Positions 4,345 through 9,820 of a stretch of DNA of 9,820 bases are shown here, piece by piece; the first letter of the stretch is position 1; each line of letters opens with the position of its first letter. The position numbers and the translations under genes are program-made. Under the pieces are notes generated by a model. That model was not told the origin of the DNA. It saw only the letters and a program-made list of their open reading frames with translations, and ran no database searches. The stretch is from Elusimicrobiota bacterium (GTDB taxonomy: Bacteria > Elusimicrobiota > Elusimicrobia > UBA1565 > UBA9628). The stretch is taken from positions 1 through 9,820 of the forward strand of contig JAGWMT010000108.1 of the NCBI GenBank assembly GCA_028871595.1, in the 5' to 3' direction.

Positions 4345-6393
4345 ATGACCACGCACGATCTGAAGAAGGCGGTCGCGGCGCTGTTGACCGCGGCGCTCAT
4401 CATTCCCCAAGGCGCCGTCGCCGCCTATGCGGCTTCGGCGGCGTCTCCGGCTCCCGCCGCCGCGGCGTCCTTCCGCGGCGTCGACGTTTCGGACGACTTG
4501 GTCACCATCAAATTGAGCACCGCCGTCCAGTACAACAGCTTCCTCACCCAGACTCCGCCCCGCCTGATCCTGGAACTGCTCGACACGAAGCACGAGACCC
4601 CGGTTCGCTCCGCGAAGGGCAAGGGCCGGTACTTGGCCGGCGTGCGCACCAGCCAGTTCCGCAGGACGCCGCGCATGATCACCCGCGTCGTCCTGGACCT
4701 GGTCAAGATGGGCGTCTACAAGGTGTCCGCCGTTCCCGCCGGCCTGGCCGTTCAACTGATCGGTTCCAACGATTCGACGGCGGTCTCGCCCAAGGACGAG
4801 GACGCTCCCGAAGTGGCGGAGGCCGCGGCTCCCGCGCGCGCTCCGGCCCCGGCGCCCCCGGCTCATCCCGTCATCGTTCCGAAGGCCGCCGCGCCCGCCG
4901 CGGCCCCGGCCGCTCCCGTCGCGATGAAGGCCGAGCCCGCGGCGGAACCGGCGCCGCGGCGCGTCCGCGACCTTTCCCCGGCCGCCGCGTTCCGCCGCGC
5001 GGGGTTGGTCGGGAAAATGAAAACCGAGCTTGCCGCCGGCGTCGAGGCCGAGGATGTGACCCGCACCAAGATCAAGATTCCGACCGACGTCGGCGACGAG
5101 GACCCGGCGAAGCGCGCGCTGGGAGGCCGTATTTTCCGCGACCTGATCAGCCGCCTGCCCCGCGATCCGATCTCCCTGGACTTCGACAACACGGACGTGC
5201 GCGACGTGATCAAGCTTCTGGCGTCGAAGGCCAAGATCAACATCATCTACGGCCCCGACGTGACCGGGACGCTGACCTTGCATCTCACCGACGTGCCGTT
5301 CAACGAGGCGTTTCGCACCGTGCTGTCCATGATGCAGCTGTCCACCGACCAGGTCGGCGACAACATCCTGCGCGTGATCACTCCGGCGGAGCTGACCAAG
5401 CAGCGCACGTCGGCGACCGCGGTCACGAAGGTGGTTCCGCTCAACTACGCGAAGGCCGCCAACGTGAAGGCGACGATCGATTCCGTGCGCCAGGCCGAGG
5501 GCCGCTCCGGCAGCTCCAGCGTGGACACCGCGTCGAACGCGCTGATCATCACCGAATCCCTCGAGGGCATGCTGGCCACCGAGAACCTGATCAATCAGCT
5601 GGACCAGCGCCCGCGCCAGGTGCTGATCGAGGCCAAGCTCATCGAGGTCAACGAGAACTCGGGCCTCAACTACGGCATCCAGTGGGACTATGCCGGCTCC
5701 GACCAGAGCTCCATCGGCGGCAAGTCGGGCACGAACCTGATCGGCAGGACCACGGACCCGGGCGCGACTCAGCTCCAGGGCGTGGGCGCGACGGGGCGCG
5801 GCACGGGGGTCAACCTCAACGCGGACCGCATCTTCGGCGCGATGACCGTCGGGCGCATCACGAACAACTACTTCCTGACGGCGACTTTGACCGCGGCCGC
5901 CTCCGAGGGCAAGGCCAAGGTCCTGTCCGACCCGAAGATCGCGACGCTCAACAATCAGGCCGCGAACATCAACGTCACCACGCAGATCCCGTACGTGACG
6001 TCGAACGTCGCGTCCACCGGCGTGCAGACGCAGACGGTGCAGTACGTGACCACCGGCATCCAGATGACGGTCACGCCCAGCATCAACGCCGACGGGCGCA
6101 TCCTGCTGCAGATCAACCCGAACGTCAGCCAGCCGTCGGTGACGTCGGCGGGCAGCACGCAGACCGGCGCGCCGGCCATCGACTCGCGCAACGCGAACAC
6201 CACCATCCTGGTCCGCGACGGCGAGACCATCGTCATCGGCGGCCTGATCAGCGACAACCTTCAGGACACCATCTCGAAGATTCCGCTGCTCGGCGACATC
6301 CCGGTCCTGGGCTGGCTGTTCAAGAAGCGCACGAAGACGCGGGTCCGCAACGAACTGCTGATCTTCGTGACGACCCGCATCCTGCCCGACTGA
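4345..6393 (+). CDS. pilQ: PilQ, type IV pilus outer-membrane secretin
   Basis: PilQ multimerises into the outer-membrane gate through which the pilus passes. The 682 residues start with a signal peptide (basic MTTHDLKK, hydrophobic 9-20, cleavage likely near residues 27-31). One AMIN domain follows (about 43-140), which in this family binds peptidoglycan. An Ala/Pro-rich linker (about 150-205) leads to the N0/STN domain (about 272-347, core ISLDFDNTDVRDVIKLLA), the N1 secretin short domain (about 358-421), and the secretin beta domain (about 425-680). The secretin domain starts with QVLIEAKLIEVNE and ends with the signature IPLLGDIPVLGWLFKKR and LLIFVTTRILPD. Only one AMIN copy is seen, whereas proteobacterial PilQ often has two or more. 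The start is supported by AGGAG at 6 nt. The gene follows pilP by 23 nt, and the next gene starts 7 nt after its TGA. The large antisense frames here are GC-driven shadows. Confidence 0.97.
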   Translation: MTTHDLKKAVAALLTAALIIPQGAVAAYAASAASPAPAAAASFRGVDVSDDLVTIKLSTAVQYNSFLTQTPPRLILELLDTKHETPVRSAKGKGRYLAGVRTSQFRRTPRMITRVVLDLVKMGVYKVSAVPAGLAVQLIGSNDSTAVSPKDEDAPEVAEAAAPARAPAPAPPAHPVIVPKAAAPAAAPAAPVAMKAEPAAEPAPRRVRDLSPAAAFRRAGLVGKMKTELAAGVEAEDVTRTKIKIPTDVGDEDPAKRALGGRIFRDLISRLPRDPISLDFDNTDVRDVIKLLASKAKINIIYGPDVTGTLTLHLTDVPFNEAFRTVLSMMQLSTDQVGDNILRVITPAELTKQRTSATAVTKVVPLNYAKAANVKATIDSVRQAEGRSGSSSVDTASNALIITESLEGMLATENLINQLDQRPRQVLIEAKLIEVNENSGLNYGIQWDYAGSDQSSIGGKSGTNLIGRTTDPGATQLQGVGATGRGTGVNLNADRIFGAMTVGRITNNYFLTATLTAAASEGKAKVLSDPKIATLNNQAANINVTTQIPYVTSNVASTGVQTQTVQYVTTGIQMTVTPSINADGRILLQINPNVSQPSVTSAGSTQTGAPAIDSRNANTTILVRDGETIVIGGLISDNLQDTISKIPLLGDIPVLGWLFKKRTKTRVRNELLIFVTTRILPD

Positions 6394-6400
6394 GCCGGCC

Positions 6401-7861
6401 GTGCTCGCGGCCCTGGTCGGCGTCCAACTGGCGGCGGGCCTGTTGTTTCGCGGCGGTTGGGATTTGTGGGGGCAGTCGGCGGTCCTGCTCTTCCTGATCG
6501 CGGGTCTGTCCCTGTGGATTTTGGGCGGCATCGCCCGCGGCCGGCTCCCGGTCCCGCCGGCGGCGCCCGCGCGCTGGGCGGCCGCGCTCGCGGCCCTTTC
6601 CTTCGCCTCGGCGTACTTCGGTCCGGTGCGCGCGTACTCCCTGCCCGCGTGGGCCGCCTCGGCCGCGGGCCTTTGGCTTCTGCCCGCGGCGACCTTGCTG
6701 TCGGCCGGAGAGCGCCTCCGCGTCGAGCAGGCGCTGCGCGCGGCGGCGTGGGTCCTGGTGCTCCTGGCCGTCCATCAGCATTTTCACGGAATAGATAGGC
6801 CGCCTTCGTCCCTGGTGAACCAGAACGTTTTCGCCGGGGCGATTCTCCTTCTGCTGCCTTTCGCCGTCCGCCGCGGCGACGCGCTCCTGGCGGCGGGCCT
6901 GCTGCTGTGCCTGTGGTGGACGCGCTCCGTCGGGGCGTGGCTGGGCCTTTCGGTCGCGTTGATCCTGCACCGGCGCGCGGTCGGCGCGTTCGCCTTCTGG
7001 GCGGGCGCGGCCGCCGGCTTCGCAGGGCTGGTGGCGGCGTACTCCAAGTTTCAATCACCCGAGGTCTTGCACCGCCTCGCGTGGTGGGCCGCCGCGTGGC
7101 GGATGTCGGCCTCGGCGCCGTGGCGGGGATTGGGTCCGGGAGCTTTCGCCTACGCCCTCCCCGCTTTTTCCAAGGGACGGCCGGAGCTGAGCACCTTGTT
7201 CGCGCACCAATACTTCCTGGAGACCGCCGCGGAGCGCGGATGGCCCTATCTGCTGCTGTGGCTGGGCGGAATCGCCCTGATCCTGCGGCGCGCCGAGCCG
7301 TCGAAGCGCTTCGGACCGGTGGCGGCGCTCGCCCACGGCCTGGTGGATTATCCATTGAGCGTTCCCGGAGTTTTCTGGCTGTTCTGCCTGTCCTTGGCCT
7401 GGTCGCTGCCCGAGTCCGAGGAGGCCGCCGCCGTTCCGGCGCCGCGCCGGATTCCCGCCCTGCTCCTCACGGCGGCCGTCGCCGGGAGCACCGCGTACTG
7501 GGTCGCCGGGAATTGGACCGCCGACCGCCTGCGCGCGCGGGTTTTCGCCGGCGCGCCGGACCTGACGCCGGAGAAGGCGGCGGCGCTGCTGTCGTCGTCG
7601 GAGGAACTGCGTCCCCACCCCGAAGCCGCGCGCGCGCGCGCCGAACTGCTCATCGCTACTGCCGCGGGCCCCGACGGCGGACCCCGCTTGGAGGAGGCCG
7701 CGGCGGATTTGGAGCGGGCCGTTTCCATGGATCCCTACCGCGCGTCGAACTGGGTCCTTCTGGAGGACGTCGATCGCCGCCTGGGCCGGCCCGAAGCGGC
7801 CGTCCTCGCGCGCGCGCGGGCGGTGAAGACCTGCCCGTCCCTGCGCCCGGAGGCCCTGTGA
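6401..7861 (+). CDS. O-antigen ligase/polymerase-like membrane protein (Wzy_C/WaaL superfamily) with TPR-like tail
   Basis: A polytopic protein of 486 residues resembling the O-antigen ligase superfamily, which transfers lipid-linked glycans onto lipid A core, glycans or proteins on the outer face of the inner membrane. About ten or more hydrophobic segments lie between residues 2 and 371. Family-like motifs are LVNQNVFAGAILLLLPFA (138-155), TRSVGAWLGL (174-183), APWRGLGPGAFAYALPAF (239-256) and AHQYFLETAAERGWPYLLLW (268-287). The last contains H269, at the place of the catalytic loop histidine of WaaL. LVDYPLSVPGVFWLF (314-328) closes the core. After a last membrane helix (351-371), about 110 soluble residues contain helix pairs of TPR type (LEEAAADLERAVSMDPYRA), as in several ligase-family members. 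The start is GTG 6401, 7 nt after the pilQ stop, with no good Shine-Dalgarno. Its position after pilQ recalls TfpO-type pilin glycan transferases, but chain polymerase or ligase roles are equally possible. Confidence 0.75.
   Translation: MLAALVGVQLAAGLLFRGGWDLWGQSAVLLFLIAGLSLWILGGIARGRLPVPPAAPARWAAALAALSFASAYFGPVRAYSLPAWAASAAGLWLLPAATLLSAGERLRVEQALRAAAWVLVLLAVHQHFHGIDRPPSSLVNQNVFAGAILLLLPFAVRRGDALLAAGLLLCLWWTRSVGAWLGLSVALILHRRAVGAFAFWAGAAAGFAGLVAAYSKFQSPEVLHRLAWWAAAWRMSASAPWRGLGPGAFAYALPAFSKGRPELSTLFAHQYFLETAAERGWPYLLLWLGGIALILRRAEPSKRFGPVAALAHGLVDYPLSVPGVFWLFCLSLAWSLPESEEAAAVPAPRRIPALLLTAAVAGSTAYWVAGNWTADRLRARVFAGAPDLTPEKAAALLSSSEELRPHPEAARARAELLIATAAGPDGGPRLEEAAADLERAVSMDPYRASNWVLLEDVDRRLGRPEAAVLARARAVKTCPSLRPEAL
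7849..7853 (+). promoter_or_regulatory. Shine-Dalgarno fixing the GTG start of the YfhO-like gene
   Basis: GGAGG lies 4 nt before GTG 7858, inside the last codons of the ligase-like gene. The frame is open far upstream (to 6907), so this site together with the GTGA stop-start overlap decides where the protein begins. Confidence 0.65.
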
Positions 7862-9810
7862 CCGAACGCAGGCCCGCGGCGCCCGAGATCGCATCCGCCG
7901 GGGTCCTGGCGGCCGTCGTCCTGGTCTTCTTCGCTCCGATCTGGCTGCGCGGACTTTCCCCGTTCTGGGGAGACCTGACCTATCTTCATCAAGCCTGGCG
8001 CGCCTCCCCGGCGCAGTTGATCCAGGGGGGACGGGCGCCGCTGTGGGAGCCGTCGTTGTACCTGGGCATGCCCATGGCCGCGTCCCAGCAGGGCGGGCTG
8101 TTCTATCCGCCGACGATTCTATATTTCGTCTTCGGCTTCGCGAACGCGACCGCGCTTTTCCAGCTGCTCCATTACTTCCTGGCGGGCTGGCTGGCCGCCC
8201 TTTGGCTGCGTACCTTGCGCCTCAATTGGGGCGCCTGCGTCGGCGGGGGGCTGTCCTTCGCGCTCGGCGGGCTGATGATGAGCCGGCTCCCGTTCTTGAA
8301 CCATCTCGCGACGTTGGCGTGGGCGCCGGCGCTGGCGTTGTTCTTCCGCCGCCGCTCGGCGTTGGCGGCCGCGCTGGCGTTGATGTTCCTGGCGGGGTAC
8401 CCGACCTTCATTCCCGGGGCGGCCGCGGCGGCGTGGGCGGTGGCCTTCGCCTTGCGCGCGCGCCGCTCTCCCGGACCGGCGGCGTGGGCGGCGGACTGGG
8501 CCGCCGCGGGTGCCTTGGCCCTGGCGCTGTCGGCGGCGCAGCTGCTTCCGGCGCTGGAGCTGGCCGCGCTGTCGCGACGCTCCGGCGGCGTGGACCCGAC
8601 CGAGGCCCTGACGTGGGGCTTTGCCTTCGGCGACCTGCGCCAGTGGGTCTCGCCTTTGTTCGTTCCCTTGTCTTCCTTCCACCCCGCGGTGGACTGGTGG
8701 AAGTGCGTTTACTTGGGAGTCGCCTCGTCGGGCGCGGCGGCCCTGGCGCTCGCGCGCCTGCCGCGCCGCCGCGCCGCGGCGCTGGGCGCCTTTCTTTTCG
8801 CGACGGCGGTGCTGATCCTGGGGTCCTCGAATCCCCTGTCCGCCTTCGTCTGGGCGCACGCGGCCCCGCTGCGCTTCGTGCGCTATCCCGGCAACCTGTC
8901 CTATCTGGCGTTGCTTCCGTTGACGGTCCTGGTCGGAGCGGGGTTCTCGCTGGCGGACCGGGCGCCGGCCTTGGTCGCGATCGCCGCCGTCGAGCTCCTG
9001 CTGGGCGGCTGGTACGCGACGCCCACGGCGCCGCGCGCCCTCTTCGTGGACGCCGGGACTCTGGTGCGGGCGCTGCAGGGCCGGCTGGACGGAACCCGCT
9101 ACCTGATCTCGCCGCGCGCGCTGGAGGCGTCCACCGGCATCGACGTCGCGGACTGGAAAACGCGGCTGTACGGCCTGACCAACGCGCCCTACCGCCTGCG
9201 CGCCGTCGCCAACTTCGGCGAGCCGCTGGTCCCGCGCGCGAGCTACGCCTTCATGGACCGCCTCTTCAGCGCCCGCGACGCGGCCGAGGCCGCCGCCTGG
9301 ATGCCGTGGGCCGGCGCGTCGCGCCTGCTCACGCCCGATCCCGTCGCCGCGCCCGGCCTGATCCGCGAGGACCGCGCGCTGTGGGCGGTGTCGCGCGTCG
9401 CGGGCCCGGTCGCCTTGGCCCAACAGCTTTCCCCCGAAGCGGGGACGGCCCTGCCGGCGGAAATGCCGGCGGCGCCGCCGCCGCCGGGGCGGCCCCTTCA
9501 AGTCGACCGTCCGCGCGAGGACCGTTTCTCGTTCTCGGGGAGCGGCGCGGGCTGGGCCTACGTGGCGGAGCCGCGCTACCCGGGCTGGCGCGTCACGTTG
9601 GAGACGCCGCGCGGGGCGGGGGACGTCGTCTCTCTTCCGGCCCTGGGCGCGTTTCAAAAAGTCCCCGTTCCGGAGGGGCCGTGGACCGTGCGGTTCGTCT
9701 ATGATCCGTTGTCGTGGCGCCTGGGCGTGCTGGCCGCCGCCGCCGCGTTGCTGGCGTTCGGCTCCTATTGGTATCATCGGGCCTCCCGCATGAACCATGT
9801 CGCGGAATGA
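7858..9810 (+). CDS. YfhO-family polytopic membrane protein (putative GT-C glycosyltransferase)
   Basis: A 650-residue membrane protein of the YfhO type. Homologues in Firmicutes take part in adding sugars to lipoteichoic acid and have a GT-C-like fold using lipid-linked sugar donors. The first transmembrane helix (about 11-30) is followed by FWGDLTYLHQAW with D39 in the first outer loop, where GT-C enzymes keep their catalytic acid. Next comes the family stretch LWEPSLYLGMPMAASQQGG and LFYPP (62-85). About ten further helices run to about residue 385, including the segment PLRFVRYPGNLSYL (337-350). A soluble domain (about 390-615) ends in the YfhO-like YPGWRVTLE, a fraction of conserved beta strands, and VPEGPWTVRFVYDPLSWRLG, then one last helix (622-638). 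The start is GTG 7858, overlapping the previous stop by GTGA with GGAGG 4 nt upstream. The longer open frame upstream overlaps the ligase gene and lacks family features. Product identity is good; substrate is unknown. Confidence 0.8.
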   Translation: MTERRPAAPEIASAGVLAAVVLVFFAPIWLRGLSPFWGDLTYLHQAWRASPAQLIQGGRAPLWEPSLYLGMPMAASQQGGLFYPPTILYFVFGFANATALFQLLHYFLAGWLAALWLRTLRLNWGACVGGGLSFALGGLMMSRLPFLNHLATLAWAPALALFFRRRSALAAALALMFLAGYPTFIPGAAAAAWAVAFALRARRSPGPAAWAADWAAAGALALALSAAQLLPALELAALSRRSGGVDPTEALTWGFAFGDLRQWVSPLFVPLSSFHPAVDWWKCVYLGVASSGAAALALARLPRRRAAALGAFLFATAVLILGSSNPLSAFVWAHAAPLRFVRYPGNLSYLALLPLTVLVGAGFSLADRAPALVAIAAVELLLGGWYATPTAPRALFVDAGTLVRALQGRLDGTRYLISPRALEASTGIDVADWKTRLYGLTNAPYRLRAVANFGEPLVPRASYAFMDRLFSARDAAEAAAWMPWAGASRLLTPDPVAAPGLIREDRALWAVSRVAGPVALAQQLSPEAGTALPAEMPAAPPPPGRPLQVDRPREDRFSFSGSGAGWAYVAEPRYPGWRVTLETPRGAGDVVSLPALGAFQKVPVPEGPWTVRFVYDPLSWRLGVLAAAAALLAFGSYWYHRASRMNHVAE

Positions 9811-9820
9811 TCTCCGAGTC
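9807..9820 (+). CDS. Possible start of a further gene (5' end only, leaves the window on the right)
   Basis: ATG 9807 overlaps the TGA of the YfhO-like gene (ATGA) and reads Met-Ile-Ser-Glu before the window ends. Stop-start overlap is the commonest junction in this window, so another co-transcribed gene is likely. The ribosome site is weak (GCGGA directly before the ATG). Nothing can be said about its product. Confidence 0.4.

Noticed and set aside
4318..6531. Very long open frames antisense to or overlapping pilQ (up to 737 codons)
   Set aside because: They mirror pilQ codons in GC-rich DNA, are dominated by Arg/Gly/Asp/His, and have no recognisable domain, while pilQ has a full secretin architecture.
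7627..7640. (CG)7 dinucleotide tract in the ligase-like gene as a phase-variation switch
   Set aside because: It encodes ordinary Ala/Arg codons in a GC-rich gene; similar short CG runs occur elsewhere in the window and nothing else points to slippage control.
6907..7857. Upstream extension of the YfhO-like frame (317 codons)
   Set aside because: It overlaps the ligase-like gene in another frame, is Arg/Gly-rich without membrane segments, and a better start with GGAGG and a stop-start overlap exists at 7858.
9450..9490. Repeated GCCGGCGG motif and GC-rich stem potential in the YfhO-like gene
   Set aside because: It lies in the middle of a coding Ala/Pro linker, has no T tract, and is explained by codon composition.
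8119..9798. 559-codon minus-strand frame and 553-codon plus-strand frame over the YfhO-like gene
   Set aside because: They have low-complexity Arg/Gly/Ala composition and no motifs. The YfhO frame has membrane helices and family motifs throughout.
1..9820. Search for CRISPR arrays, tRNA/rRNA genes, insertion sequences, phage or toxin-antitoxin genes
   Set aside because: No regularly spaced repeats, no tRNA-like cloverleaf, no transposase or integrase motifs, and no island of differing base composition were seen by eye.

Overview
The window is GC-rich (about two thirds G+C by eye) and almost fully coding. It comes from a diderm (Gram-negative-type) bacterium, because it carries a complete pilM-pilN-pilO-pilP-pilQ cluster. 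These genes encode the inner-membrane alignment complex and outer-membrane secretin of a type IV pilus. The gene order and protein style fit several lineages with high-GC genomes. My best guess is Elusimicrobiota or a deltaproteobacterium-like group, but this is inference from resemblance and the window has no taxonomic marker.

Layout. Positions 1-1409 hold a leftward operon: a HAD-family hydrolase (744-1409, GTG start), a sugar-phosphate-type nucleotidyltransferase (37-747), and the first codons of a third gene running off the left edge (1-40). Each gene overlaps the next by ATGA. Positions 1410-1597 form a divergent control region. Leftward there is an extended -10 so close to the GTG that the mRNA is probably leaderless. 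Rightward there is a near-consensus sigma-70 promoter (TTGACA, 17 bp, TGt-TATAAC). The rightward leader contains a nested GC-rich hairpin ending in six T residues, which looks like an intrinsic terminator or attenuator, and a three-codon mini-ORF that ends one base before the first possible pilM start.

Positions 1598-6393 carry pilM, pilN, pilO, pilP and pilQ, tightly packed (gaps of 3 and 1 nt, one 4-nt overlap, then 23 nt with a strong Shine-Dalgarno before pilQ). PilM is the cytoplasmic actin-like protein that binds the PilN tail. PilN and PilO form the inner-membrane dimer. PilP bridges to the secretin PilQ, which forms the outer-membrane pore. The assembly ATPases, platform protein and pilins are not in the window.

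Positions 6401-9810 carry two polytopic membrane proteins on the same strand with no visible break: an O-antigen ligase/polymerase-like (Wzy_C/WaaL superfamily) protein with a TPR-like tail, and a YfhO-family protein (putative GT-C-type glycosyltransferase). A further gene probably starts at 9807 by ATGA overlap. The shared transcription unit suggests that surface glycan transfer, possibly onto pilin or envelope polymers, is co-expressed with the pilus machine. I found no CRISPR array, tRNA, rRNA, insertion sequence or phage gene. The most interesting features are the pilM leader, the probable leaderless HAD transcript and the coupling of glycan genes to the pilus operon.
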